A stretch of 64,000 nt of DNA from Alloascoidea africana (taxonomy: Eukaryota > Ascomycota > Alloascoideomycetes > Alloascoideales > Alloascoideaceae). The position numbers and the translations under genes were made by a program. The DNA is taken from contig JAKTTT010000007.1 in NCBI GenBank assembly GCA_030581615.1, forward strand, positions 372,001 through 436,000, in the 5' to 3' direction. Under the pieces are notes generated by a model. That model ran no database searches. It was given only the letters and a program-made list of their open reading frames with translations, and was not told the origin of the DNA. Positions 52,218 to 62,112 of the stretch are shown here, piece after piece (the first letter of the stretch is position 1; each line of letters begins with the position of its first letter).

Positions 52218-55200
52218 TCAGGGTCCGGTCCCAGACACCCGCACCTGGTATCGCCGGTCGGGGCGCGCGGACGACCCGCGACCCGCACCCGGGCCCGCAC
52301 TCCCACTGCCAGCGCTGCCAGCGCTGCCGGAGTTACCCGGTCCCCGCTGCGGCCTCGCACGCGACCGGGCCTTTCCGCCCCGGTGTCGCGCCGGACCGGA
52401 GCCCGGGCCCGGATCGCTGGGTTTCCGGTTGCCGGCGGCGGCCATCGCATTTTGGACTCGCTCAGACTCGAGCTTCCACCATCTCTCAAACTCTTCCTCC
52501 TGCTGGATCTCTTCCAGGCTTCTCGTCGTGTTCTGCTGCCGCTGAGAAGCCTTGAACTCTTCTTCTCGGATCACGTCTCCGAGAGACGGCACAACTTCGG
52601 CATGTTGGCCAAGAGGTGGGAAGCTGGGAAACATAGATAGGCTGGTGCTGGCGCTAGCTTTTGATCCGTTACTAGGTCCATTCTGGGGGATTTTCCACGG
52701 CACAGTAGAGCCATTGCCATTAGATTTGGTATGTACAGGTTCGGTGGTGAACTTTGCTGTGCTGGTGGTAGCGGTGCTAACAGATGGCACTGCTCCCCAT
52801 TGTAATTTCTTTCTCTCCTTTTGCGACATTTTCCCTGATCCAAGCGCAATACTCACTGAACGGGAACTAAGCGCGCTAACGTTCACTTTTTCAGCGCTCC
52901 ATCCCGAATTAGTAGAACTAGTAGTAAGGCCCGAAGAACCCACACTTGAGCCAGAAGCTATTGGCGTTCGGGGATCTGAGAGAGAGGGCCAATAGTTTCC
53001 ACCCTTTTGGGACAGAGGAGACGAAGAATATGATCCTACGGCAGCTTCTGGTGTAGCTAAAATCTTTCTTGTAGCTGACCTTCCTGAACTCGGCTCGTTA
53101 GCAGACATGCCATGCTGACCATTGCTTATAGCGCCTATTACAGAATCGTTAATAGGAGATGACGTTTTCGGCGTCTGGTGAATAGTAACTGGAATCCTAT
53201 GATTTGGACTTGCTCTATTCTTTGTGCTTGATTTTCTCCTCCTTCTATGTTCTTTTGATACCACTTGAAAGTCGTCCAAAGCTTCTTCTTCTTTCTCATT
53301 GTCCATATCTAGAACGAAAATGTCGTCCTCGTGAGATGCTCTATCAACAGCAATAGAGGTCGATGACCTGTTAAACCCATTACTGAAAACTCTTTCCTTT
53401 TCATTGCATTTACCCTGGGATTTTTGACGCTGAGACGTTTCTTTTGCCAAGAATCCAGGTACAATCTTTGTAGTCGTGAAAAGCAAGTTGAAATTCTGAA
53501 TGTTATTCATGAAAAGAGAAAGCAGGTGTTGCCTCCTCATTTCATAAGATAGGCTGTAATTGTGTCGACCAATGCCTGTATACTCTCCATTTAACCCCAT
53601 ATAAAGCCAGTTGGATTGATCCACTTGTTCAAGTAGATTTTCATCAATATTGTCCAGAAAGTTGTTTGCCAACAAGTACTCGCCATTGTTATAGATGTAA
53701 TAACAGCACGCAGCTTTCAAATTGTACGCAGCATAGTAGTCAGATTCGTGTAATAGCCATCCAACATTCTTAGAATGAATAAAATCCGAAAGCACAGCTT
53801 CGCAAAAATGTTTCAAATCGTCTAGTAATAACTCGTCAGCCACAGCTATTACTTCCAGAACAAAACAAAGAAAATCGTCCACTTTTTCAAAGCTCTCTTG
53901 ATCAAAGATCGTAAACAATTCGCATCCATACAAATACTGTATGGCAATGTATAGCGATCTGTAACTAAAGTGACTGAGATCAACAACCTTTCGCTTTCTA
54001 TACTCGCTATTCCATCTTTTCGAAAACAGAACATTGAAATATTGGGACCCCGCCGCTAAAATGATTGAATGACAAAATACAGACTTTTTGGAATCACCTA
54101 CTCGAACAACAACATCACAGTTAGAGTCCATCAATCGCGCTTCCCAGAGATTTTCTTTCAGAGGTTGTATCGAAACATTGCTTCTTGACTGTCTTAACCC
54201 AATCGCCCGTTCCAAGTCTTTTACTTCAAATGCTTTGCAAAGTTGAAGCAGATTGCTCTTTATGCAAGAAATTTCCCGAGCAGGTATGCTAGAACTTTCA
54301 GAATCCAAAATAGTCCATATAGGAACCAAAAGCCCAGTGTAAAAATAATAAAGAAATACCATGAAACATCGGACATCAACTCCAACCACTAAAATAGATC
54401 GATGATCTTTGGAAAATGTCTGTTCAAATGAGACTGTATCGTATTCCGCTTTGCTCTTTTTGGAATGTAATAGATCACTCATAATTTCATTTCTCGATCC
54501 AAGAATCGCTGCGTGGGCCCACACTTTTCTTTTCCCGATTTCAAAACAAACATCACATAATCTATTCGCATGCTTTGTATTCATTATGTCCAAAAAGCTA
54601 TCCAAATCTTTTGATAAAATTAGCCTATTGGCGCAATGTAGGAGGCTGCTGACATATTGTGGTAAGTGATTTTTTTCTTGCCCTTTCCCATGTTCAATTA
54701 TATGAGGCATGTTCCTAAACTGAGATAGCCATTGAATCTTGTCATAAATATTATTCTCCATCTGTCTGTCGCAATCTTCATCGTCGCTTTCATTTTGGCT
54801 CACGTCTGCGTTTGATGTCAGTGCAAAAGCATTACTATAATACCACAGCTTGCCGCTTTTGATATCAATATTCCGCGTATCGTCATATAACGGGGACAAG
54901 CAATGCATCCTAAACAAAAAGCTATCTTCATTAACTGCCAACGGAGGAATATCCACATCGTCTCGGATCGCTGCAAAACACGAAAACGAGGCATCACAGC
55001 ACACCTTTGCGATGCCTGTGAGTTGTGGGACTCGTCCAAACTTTAATTCTTTCCCATACCCTACCACTTCCGAGCTTGAAGAGAAAGAGCGGGTTCTAGT
55101 TTTGGATTTCCAAACCGCTCCGTCTTTGGTGCAAAGTATAATATCACCATCTGCCCCAACGTCAACGTCGATAGCGGCCAAACTGTCCTGCTTCCGTAGC

Positions 55201-56846
55201 CACAAAGCACTGGTCCTTATGCATTTCGATAACTGCAAAGTTGATACCGGCATATTCTGCAAAGAGGAATAAGAGCTGGGACAAGATCCCGACCCATCTC
55301 CGTTAGTTGTGTTACTGTTGCTGTTTTCCACAGTAGCCTTGGAAATGTGAATACCATATACACTGCCTGTGTCGGTTAGAGCACAAACTGCACCAGTTGA
55401 CTTGGCGCAGACTTTCAAAATTGTGGGTCTGCGGGAAAAAACACGAGGTTCAAACCGATCAAATGAATGGAGTTTCGTCCCCGTTCCACCAAGAATTGGG
55501 AAATCAAAGTACACTTTACAATGTGAATTCAGGGCGTAGACATGAAGCTCGTGATTTACCAACAAGCAAACGGTGGCAGAATCGGTTGCCGCTACTTGAG
55601 AAACAGGACAAGGCAGATTTGCGACTTTTCTTGGACTGGACTCCACTCTTCCTTTTGAAGAACCGTTTGCATGGTACAAGGTTACCTCATCGCCAGATGT
55701 AGTGGCAAAGCCCATCTGCCCCACATTTAGTCCCCAGATAAACATGTCCCGGTCAGTAAAGACAACCGTATGTACTTTGGAAGCGGCACAGCCCTTTACG
55801 ATTTCTTTCTTCAAGGCGCCTGTGACTCGTCGTGGTTCTTGGTTAATGGGCTCATTCCCGTTATCCGCTTCAGTCATGTACCCGAGCTGGCCATATTTGT
55901 TGTAACCCCAAGTATAGCACTGGCCATTTGTAGAAATTGCAACAGAATGATCCGAGCCCAGAGCAACCGCGACAATCCTGTCCAAGGCAAAATAATCAAC
56001 TTTTTTAAGAGTTAATTGAGTAGTTGAATCACCATGCCCGAGGCGACCTCGACTGCCAATACCACAGGTGAATAGATTTCCACAACTGTCGGTAGAAAGA
56101 ACTGCAGTGTGGAGCTTTGAAATCTCAACTTTAGAAACTCTGATCGGGGCAAACTTCACCCTAGGGGGTATATTCTGTTCTTCTGAAGCCTCGGTATTAA
56201 ATACACGAGTAAATTTTACTCTTTCAGGGTGTGCTCTGTCATCTGGATCCGCAAACCCCAGTGTGTGGTTTTTGTTTGACCCAAACGTGAACAAGTCAGA
56301 TCCGCCTCTCGAGTTATTCCACCATTTTCGGTAAGGCTCATCCCATACATTGCTGGTGAAATCTGGACATCTTCGTCTTGCATCTTTTTGAAGTTGCTCC
56401 CCTGCGCTGATTTTAGCTCGAAACCACAACCGATTTTGAAAACAAGTTCGTTTGTTGTAAAGGTCGATGGCAGTTAGCCCTTCACGATCTTTCACCTTGG
56501 CCAGTTCAGGACGCTTGTTTAGCAATAATTGAGCACAAGAAATGCTTCCGGCACGCAAAGCGGCATGTAGACATGTTTCTCCATTTTCATCATCGATAGA
56601 GAAGAGATCGCTGCCTGGATTATTCAAAATGGTCCTAACCACATCAGCTCTTCCAAGAGAACAAGCCCAGCTTAGAAGCGTTCTCCCAAAACAGTCACGC
56701 TTATTTATAGTATCTCTGTCATAGTGTCGTATTTTTTCAAGGTCTTTGGAAGATAGCGCTGGAGGCAAATCAATACAGAAATCAGTAGTAATCTTGTTCT
56801 TCTGTTCATCATTAGTTATTATCCCAACATCATGCATGTTATTCAT
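52218..56846 (-). CDS. BTB3: Ankyrin-RCC1-BTB protein, IBtk/Btb3-like
   Basis: An intron-free protein of 1542 residues. Ankyrin repeats are at about 30-135 (DCFGRTLLSWACSLGRADVV and NGETCLHAALRAGSI). RCC1 repeats run about 180-520 (DLFTFGSNKNHTLGF, LFTCGIGSRGRLGHG, YTWGYNKYGQLGY, FIWGLNVGQMGF). Two BTB/POZ domains follow, at about 760 (LCDVCFEIGKRKVWAHAAIL) and 907 (CDVVVRVGDSKKSVFCHSII). Then comes a Ser-rich tail. The order is that of human IBtk and fission yeast Btb3, which serve as Cullin-3 substrate adaptors; the ligase role here is inferred. The last ~70 codons (52218-52440) are strikingly GC-rich and encode a Gly/Ser/Ala/Pro/Arg stretch, unlike the rest of the gene. A charged helix with QQNTTRSLEEIQQEEEFER lies just before it. 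Confidence 0.88.
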   Translation of the reverse strand: MNNMHDVGIITNDEQKNKITTDFCIDLPPALSSKDLEKIRHYDRDTINKRDCFGRTLLSWACSLGRADVVRTILNNPGSDLFSIDDENGETCLHAALRAGSISCAQLLLNKRPELAKVKDREGLTAIDLYNKRTCFQNRLWFRAKISAGEQLQKDARRRCPDFTSNVWDEPYRKWWNNSRGGSDLFTFGSNKNHTLGFADPDDRAHPERVKFTRVFNTEASEEQNIPPRVKFAPIRVSKVEISKLHTAVLSTDSCGNLFTCGIGSRGRLGHGDSTTQLTLKKVDYFALDRIVAVALGSDHSVAISTNGQCYTWGYNKYGQLGYMTEADNGNEPINQEPRRVTGALKKEIVKGCAASKVHTVVFTDRDMFIWGLNVGQMGFATTSGDEVTLYHANGSSKGRVESSPRKVANLPCPVSQVAATDSATVCLLVNHELHVYALNSHCKVYFDFPILGGTGTKLHSFDRFEPRVFSRRPTILKVCAKSTGAVCALTDTGSVYGIHISKATVENSNSNTTNGDGSGSCPSSYSSLQNMPVSTLQLSKCIRTSALWLRKQDSLAAIDVDVGADGDIILCTKDGAVWKSKTRTRSFSSSSEVVGYGKELKFGRVPQLTGIAKVCCDASFSCFAAIRDDVDIPPLAVNEDSFLFRMHCLSPLYDDTRNIDIKSGKLWYYSNAFALTSNADVSQNESDDEDCDRQMENNIYDKIQWLSQFRNMPHIIEHGKGQEKNHLPQYVSSLLHCANRLILSKDLDSFLDIMNTKHANRLCDVCFEIGKRKVWAHAAILGSRNEIMSDLLHSKKSKAEYDTVSFEQTFSKDHRSILVVGVDVRCFMVFLYYFYTGLLVPIWTILDSESSSIPAREISCIKSNLLQLCKAFEVKDLERAIGLRQSRSNVSIQPLKENLWEARLMDSNCDVVVRVGDSKKSVFCHSIILAAGSQYFNVLFSKRWNSEYRKRKVVDLSHFSYRSLYIAIQYLYGCELFTIFDQESFEKVDDFLCFVLEVIAVADELLLDDLKHFCEAVLSDFIHSKNVGWLLHESDYYAAYNLKAACCYYIYNNGEYLLANNFLDNIDENLLEQVDQSNWLYMGLNGEYTGIGRHNYSLSYEMRRQHLLSLFMNNIQNFNLLFTTTKIVPGFLAKETSQRQKSQGKCNEKERVFSNGFNRSSTSIAVDRASHEDDIFVLDMDNEKEEEALDDFQVVSKEHRRRRKSSTKNRASPNHRIPVTIHQTPKTSSPINDSVIGAISNGQHGMSANEPSSGRSATRKILATPEAAVGSYSSSPLSQKGGNYWPSLSDPRTPIASGSSVGSSGLTTSSTNSGWSAEKVNVSALSSRSVSIALGSGKMSQKERKKLQWGAVPSVSTATTSTAKFTTEPVHTKSNGNGSTVPWKIPQNGPSNGSKASASTSLSMFPSFPPLGQHAEVVPSLGDVIREEEFKASQRQQNTTRSLEEIQQEEEFERWWKLESERVQNAMAAAGNRKPSDPGPGSGPARHRGGKARSRARPQRGPGNSGSAGSAGSGSAGPGAGRGSSARPDRRYQVRVSGTGP

Positions 56847-57543
56847 GTTCTAACTTGAACACAAAAAGATAATAATTCCTTATCAACCAGTTTCCTGTGA
56901 AATTTGACAGTAAAAAGAACGAAAGATCGAGCAACTAATGCTGTGTTGACATGGGAGATGGAATAATGACTCCGTCATGAAGATGGCACCTTGACGCCCA
57001 CGTTGTTCCAGTGCCGGGTAACCCAAACCCTCTTCTTGTTCCCATTCATCCGTTCACCCCCTCTCGGTTGCTAGTTCTCAGGTACAGTGGCTACATACAA
57101 AATGAGTAAATCTGTCATTCAGATTTCGGGAATAAAGCATGCTCTGTTAAAATTACACCTGTTCGTATACCTTCATCACTATCATACACTTTAAGCCTCT
57201 ATGTAGTCTTAAGTGTTGAGCGCAGTTTTGATGCGCTATTGGTCTATGAAAAGCTCCACCAATAAGGGGTGTATGGGTGTTTGTGTTTCAAATGGACGTA
57301 AGCCTCCACCCCAATGCAAAGAAAAAGCTCGAAATATGAATGCCTGCTTCTCACATGGCAAAAAGTGATCTTCGCGCTAGGCGTGTCGAAACTAAACCCA
57401 GCGCTAGCACCGAAACGTCCGCTAGTGCCGTGCGATTTGTTAAAATGGCAATGCGCTGTGTCACGTGCCGTCCGGGCTGCTTCCGCAACCGCGCTCCCAG
57501 CTGTGCGATGCTCTCTTGAAAGCAAACGCCTGAGTCATACAGA
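56847..57543. promoter_or_regulatory. Intergenic region with Reb1-like and CACGTG motifs
   Basis: 697 bases: the promoter of the Btb3-like gene and the 3' flank of the chimeric gene (both minus strand). It contains CGGGTAA (57015-57021), the core recognised by Reb1 in yeasts, and CACGTG (57462-57467), a Cbf1/Pho4-type E-box. No gene evident. Confidence 0.35.
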
Positions 57544-60500
57544 CTATGGCGGGCTTCCGTTCAGCAGTTTGCTCTGTTTTAACAGTTGTGCTGACCTCTC
57601 TTTGCTTTTAATTTCTAAAGTACCGCCTCTGGTCTCTGAAATTAAATCAACGTTGAGATCTGACCATCGAAATTGGTTGAGAGAAAAGGGTATTGGCTCA
57701 TACCAGCTTATTTTCTCTTCCGCAACACGAGGTCGCAAGACGCTTGTTTTGTCAAAAAATCTGGTTTGAGTTAGGCTTTCTCCTGCATAGAAGCTAACTT
57801 TCTTCCTTTTCCCTGCTGCTTTTGTTCTTCGCAAAATCGGCGTGGGCTTCCATCCAGATACATCCTTTGTAACGCCGTTTGAGATAGGCTCATGCTGTTT
57901 GCGCTCTTCTGCAGGTCTGTGTGAAATGCTCTTTGTTGTTAAGGTATCTAACGACGCGTCGTTCTTCTCAATATTTTCATTGGTATCACTCTGCAGCTCT
58001 GGCGCTTGTTCTTGATTTTTTGTGTTCAACTCAGATTCCAGTGGCGATTGCTGCAGTTTTCTCTTCTTCACTGCTGACGCTACCTGTTCTGCTTCTGTGT
58101 TTGACTGATTGTCATGTCTGTGTTCCCTCTTTAAAGGATTCTTAAAATCCAACTCATCAGCTCTCAGTAGTTTTGAAGTATCAAAGATAGCTTCTTCCTC
58201 TTCTGCTTCTGGTGAATCGCCATCCTGTAACGTAAAATTGAAAGAGCTCTCTTCTGAATGGTAACTCTGACCCTCCAGGCCATCAGAGCCGTCTTCCTCA
58301 TCTGAAGAGGAGTAACATATTATCTCTGGGTCAGAATCGTTCATTTCAGAGTCAGAACAGCTTTCAACCACTTGCGAAACAGGTACCTGCACATTGTTAA
58401 TAGCGGCATGAAGCTGAGATCCCCTAGTTGGGTCAACTAGACTTGGCTTTGTGGGCTGTTCCAAAAGCCCGCCTTCCAAATCTTCGACAACAATAGCTGG
58501 GCTGTCAGTCGTCCCTGGATAATAATCGACACTGCTCTCCACAATTATAGGCATCTTAGATTCAGAAAGTTTACTCTGTTTCAAACTGTTCAACTTTGTT
58601 GCCCCAATCTCATCCTCAATAGCCAAATCATGCCTTGGAGCGGTATTAACATCAAAACAGTAACCCTCCTCCTTCTTGAGGAACTGCTGTGACTTCAATT
58701 CGGCATCATGATCCACCGGAATCGAACTTAAATAGTCAAGTCCAGCTTCAGTCGGTTCCTGTTTAATTGAAATCTCACTTACAACGTTGGTGGTTAAAAC
58801 TTGTGAGTTTGGTCTCACTTCTTCTTTCTCAAGCTCTTCCCTCTCCCATTCACTCTCTAAAGTTCCGGGAATAGGAACAATTAATGGCTTTGGCAAGCGA
58901 TTTGTATCAGAATCGCGTTGCACGCCGTACTTCACCAGACTGGTAGTTTTAGTGATCTGTTTGTCTTCCATCATTAACTTTAAGTCAATAGCCTTTCCTA
59001 TATCCTCCCCCCTTATCCATCGCCCCATCAGATTGTAATAAGGAGCCTTTAAAGGGAACTCGTACTGTGCCGCAACTGCAACTGTATCGGAAATTCCAGG
59101 ATCATTTTGAGTTGTCACGTTATCACTTAAAAGGGTAGACGCTATTCGTCTGACCGCTGGGGAGCCCTTCCGACAAAACACTTCCAAAACTTTGCAGCTA
59201 ACCTTGCACCTCTTCCTTGGCTCGATCTTCTCCAGTAACTCCAGCATAGGAAGCGCATCATCAAACTTCCAAAATTTGCGATCTAACTCCAGCCACGCCA
59301 TAATTCTGTTCAGAAATTGGGTGCTTGGGTCAAATGAATCCCAGACATCATCGTCTTTCAATCTCAGAATCTGATTAATAGCCAAATATCTTCTATCAGA
59401 CTTGGGGTCAGAAAGGTTGATATTCTCCTTGACAGACAAAACAATTCTCTCTAAGCTGTCAAGTTTCGTGTTAGTCAAGCATCTTTCATCGCTCGTCCAA
59501 GAACGTGGTTGGATAGCTTCAATCGCTTGGATCGTTTGGCCCTTGTAGAGCAAAAGAGGCAGCTGTTTGGTTACAATTTTATAACCAGCCTTTGTAAGCT
59601 CCGCGTAAGAAATCAAGTTTTGGCCGAAAAAGGGGGCATACTTGAAACTTAGGCTCATTTCATGCTTTAAAAAGCTCCCTCCTTTGGCTTTCATCTTGGA
59701 CATGAATAAAAGGATAATTTCTCCTTGACCAGCTATAAACACTCCAGTGGATTCATCAAAAACAGGCTTATCATACAACTGGACATTTTTTAGAGATTCC
59801 AGGCAGCCGGTAATGTTGACAGTAATGCCAAAATCAATGTTCCAAGCATCCCTAGATTCAGAGCAAAACTCATCCCAATGTCCACTTTTTCCACATGTAT
59901 CACAATAAGCTGTCTCAGAAAGCTCTTGTGGGAATCTAAGCTGAGACGTAGAAGTATTGTTCCTTTTTGCCAGTTGTGATTCTCCTCCAATTAGTAGCTG
60001 ATATATTCGAGCAGGAGTGAGATCTGAAGGAATGGAGTTGACTAAACTTCGTAAAGGCGTCTTAGGGTGCATGAGTGTTTTGAGTAAGGCCGCAAGAACT
60101 TCATCGCCATCCTGCTGAGAATAGAAGAACTGGTCCTCCAGTTTCAGGTTCATATGGACCCGAGCAATGAAGTCGGAGACTGGATAACCGCCTTTATACA
60201 GTCCAAGTGTAGAAAAATTAGGGCGGGAACCCGCTTCCAAGAGTTCAGGGCAAAAGCGGTGTACGAGCTGAGTGTAAGTGGCATATACAGAAGATTGAAC
60301 AAGAGGGTATAGTTCAGCATCTATAGTAGTTCTGATAATAAATAGAGCAGCCTTGGTAGCACGCCCATACTCGTCATCGGAGTAGGACCAGGTGCCATCC
60401 TTTGTGCTCAAAACCCATGATATGTTGAGATGCCTTAGGTAAGTTTCTAGAAAGTAGTCCCAGTGTGCAAAACATTCAGGTGTGCTGTTTGTGTCCAAAA

Positions 60501-60570
60501 AATACAGGAATGGTAGGCGGTGTAAAAGTTTAACTGAGTCAGATGGCTTCAGTTCGAGGTCCAAGCTCAT
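57544..60570 (-). CDS. Chimera: Ty1/copia Gag-protease-like N-terminus with PNUTS/Ref2-like C-terminus
   Basis: One uninterrupted frame of 1008 residues from the ATG at 60570. Residues 1-215 read as a Ty1/copia Gag. 223-236 is a CCHC zinc knuckle (CDTCGKSGHWDEFC). 243-350 follows the copia protease region, ending with the typical NLISYAELTKAGYK block. From 365 to 485 lies a helical segment (FLNRIMAWLELD, MLELLEKIEP, GSPAVRRIASTLLSDN) that resembles the TFIIS-N domain of PNUTS and its fungal relatives Ppn1/Ref2. An acidic, Ser-rich linker follows. At 923-939 is RKKVSF then LTQTRFF, an RVxF-type PP1-docking motif with the spacing seen in Ref2-type proteins. A minus-strand TATATAAA lies about 160 bases upstream. 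If right, it is a nuclear PP1 regulator in 3'-end processing with a captured Gag. Gag/protease: strong; PNUTS part: moderate. Confidence 0.65.
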   Translation of the reverse strand: MSLDLELKPSDSVKLLHRLPFLYFLDTNSTPECFAHWDYFLETYLRHLNISWVLSTKDGTWSYSDDEYGRATKAALFIIRTTIDAELYPLVQSSVYATYTQLVHRFCPELLEAGSRPNFSTLGLYKGGYPVSDFIARVHMNLKLEDQFFYSQQDGDEVLAALLKTLMHPKTPLRSLVNSIPSDLTPARIYQLLIGGESQLAKRNNTSTSQLRFPQELSETAYCDTCGKSGHWDEFCSESRDAWNIDFGITVNITGCLESLKNVQLYDKPVFDESTGVFIAGQGEIILLFMSKMKAKGGSFLKHEMSLSFKYAPFFGQNLISYAELTKAGYKIVTKQLPLLLYKGQTIQAIEAIQPRSWTSDERCLTNTKLDSLERIVLSVKENINLSDPKSDRRYLAINQILRLKDDDVWDSFDPSTQFLNRIMAWLELDRKFWKFDDALPMLELLEKIEPRKRCKVSCKVLEVFCRKGSPAVRRIASTLLSDNVTTQNDPGISDTVAVAAQYEFPLKAPYYNLMGRWIRGEDIGKAIDLKLMMEDKQITKTTSLVKYGVQRDSDTNRLPKPLIVPIPGTLESEWEREELEKEEVRPNSQVLTTNVVSEISIKQEPTEAGLDYLSSIPVDHDAELKSQQFLKKEEGYCFDVNTAPRHDLAIEDEIGATKLNSLKQSKLSESKMPIIVESSVDYYPGTTDSPAIVVEDLEGGLLEQPTKPSLVDPTRGSQLHAAINNVQVPVSQVVESCSDSEMNDSDPEIICYSSSDEEDGSDGLEGQSYHSEESSFNFTLQDGDSPEAEEEEAIFDTSKLLRADELDFKNPLKREHRHDNQSNTEAEQVASAVKKRKLQQSPLESELNTKNQEQAPELQSDTNENIEKNDASLDTLTTKSISHRPAEERKQHEPISNGVTKDVSGWKPTPILRRTKAAGKRKKVSFYAGESLTQTRFFDKTSVLRPRVAEEKISWYEPIPFSLNQFRWSDLNVDLISETRGGTLEIKSKERSAQLLKQSKLLNGSPP
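59521..60570 (-). mobile_element. Captured Ty1/copia Gag-protease segment inside the chimeric gene
   Basis: Family Ty1/copia; parts: Gag, zinc knuckle, protease-like region. No integrase, reverse transcriptase or long terminal repeats are next to it. The segment is in frame with the host-like part and without interruption, so it looks domesticated rather than a fresh insertion. Confidence 0.6.
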
Positions 60571-60822
60571 AACCAGGAGTCATTAGTGTCAAGGTGTAGT
60601 TAGCAGCCTCAAGCTGGAAGGCGAACAAAGTGAAAGACTGGTCTGAGTCTTGTGGGCCCAGAAGTGGTGCGAACTCAAAGCAGGGGGTGAGGGAGAAGAA
60701 GAAAGGGAGAAAAGAGGGAAACTGCCCTTTATATAGTAGTCTACAAAAGGACGGGTGCACAAGCACGGACACCCCCAAGTTCATTAACTAAGTCTATGTA
60801 GCTTCTTCGTTTCTGTGTCTGT
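60571..60822 (-). promoter_or_regulatory. Promoter of the chimeric gene
   Basis: 252 bases holding a minus-strand TATATAAA (60735-60728) and, downstream of it, a pyrimidine-rich leader. The upstream neighbour is the 3' end of YIP3. Confidence 0.5.
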
Positions 60823-61715
60823 CTATACCATTTCCTCCGCGAATGCTGTTTCGACGGGCTTATCGAGCAAGGCAGCGTGGCCGATAATGGTCACTGCCGA
60901 GGCACCGACCAGCCACAAGATTGTCGAAATGGGGGAAGCAAAGAATCCGAGCGGAAGAGCTGGGCAAACGTTAGAAAGCACAGGAGAACGCTATTGACAG
61001 TCTGTAAAAACATACCAATTATCAGAATTCCAGTGTAGAGCTGGGAGGTTGTAAACTTGATAACGCCCAGGTTGAGATCCGCTCCATTCAGCCTTCCAAT
61101 GGCCAAGACGCCACCAGCGGCAAATACCTTTAGTAGGCCCGGTTAAATATTGGCTAACATTCTAGAAGATTAAGCATGCTGTTCTTGGAAAAAACTTACG
61201 ATAACAAAAAGTAGAAGAAGATTTTTCAACAGCGCGTAGATGCTTAGCATTACCAAGATAAGGGCGTAATTGCTGGAAAAATAGCTCAAGTTGAATGAAA
61301 TTCGGGCCTGAGCCTCGCCATAGCTTCCTGGTCTTGAAATTCTCCTTATATCAAAAAAGTCTGTGATGGATCTGAGAGAAGCAAACCGGCTACGAAGTGA
61401 GTTCGAATCTGACTATGGAGGACCGGTTAAAATTGCTTGTTCATCCAACAGACTCTGCAAACTTTCCATCAGTTCTCAGGCCAAAGATAGTTCCTAACAT
61501 ACTCGAAGTTGATCAAGATTGAATCGTTCAGAAAAAGACGCGAGCTATGGTGGACGAAAGAATGTTAATGAACGGTTCCTCCAACTATGACGTTTCATTA
61601 AGAAGCGGTGCGCTTTCGTGTTGATACTCGGAAAAACGTCAGAAAACACTGCTCAGAGAACGAATAAACTTACCTGGAGGCCAGCCGCACTGACAGATGA
61701 TAGTATGTTAGGCAT
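60823..61715 (-). CDS. YIP3: PRA1/Yip3 Rab-acceptor membrane protein (4 exons)
   Basis: Exons are 61715-61674, 61412-61200, 61127-61016 and 60959-60823. The spliced product is 167 residues, the usual length. Introns are 261, 72 and 56 bases, with donors GTAAGT, GTAAGT and GTATGT. Key pieces are FFDIRRISRPGSYGEAQ, ISFNLSYFSSNYA, TTSQLYTGILII-ALPLGFFASPIS, and the end GHAALLDKPVETAFAEEMV, matching yeast Yip3/PRA1. These proteins with four membrane segments bind prenylated Rab GTPases at ER/Golgi membranes and aid vesicle traffic. The first exon is short (MPNILSSVSAAGLQ); it is supported by a consensus donor and matching phase, but not by similarity, so the start is the least sure part. Confidence 0.92.
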
Positions 61716-62112
61716 CGGGAAGGGAGAGTTGCGACAACTTTGGGGTGGAGAGAATGTGTAGAGAAGTGCTGGAAAGCGAGGCCACATAGGCGTATCAGCC
61801 AAAAGGGTCAGCCTTCACTGTGGGAGCGCTAGACCACACAAACGGGATTAGACCAAAAGTGCAAGTCTACAAACTCTCCGGCCTCGGCTTCTTCGTGAGC
61901 TTGAGATTGTCTCGGTCAGAAACTAGACAACAGATGGCAGTCATTAGTTATTGCCTATGAGTGCTATCCCAGCAGTAGATAACTGTGGCAAGGAAAGTGT
62001 CTAAAGTGTTGCACATTGAATCTGTCTACTAGTATAGATGCCAAATGCCGGAATAGAGACTTCCATCTACAGTTTGAAGACATTGGTTTACAACTTTTAT
62101 TTATGGTCTTGG
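61716..62112. other. Intergenic region between YIP3 and NUP120
   Basis: 397 bases: YIP3 promoter and NUP120 3' flank (both minus strand). I see no gene, TATA box or repeat of note. Confidence 0.4.

Noticed and set aside
61390-61425. gttcgaatct, resembling the B box of a tRNA gene
   Set aside because: No matching A box, anticodon arm or acceptor stem; the sequence is part of a YIP3 exon.
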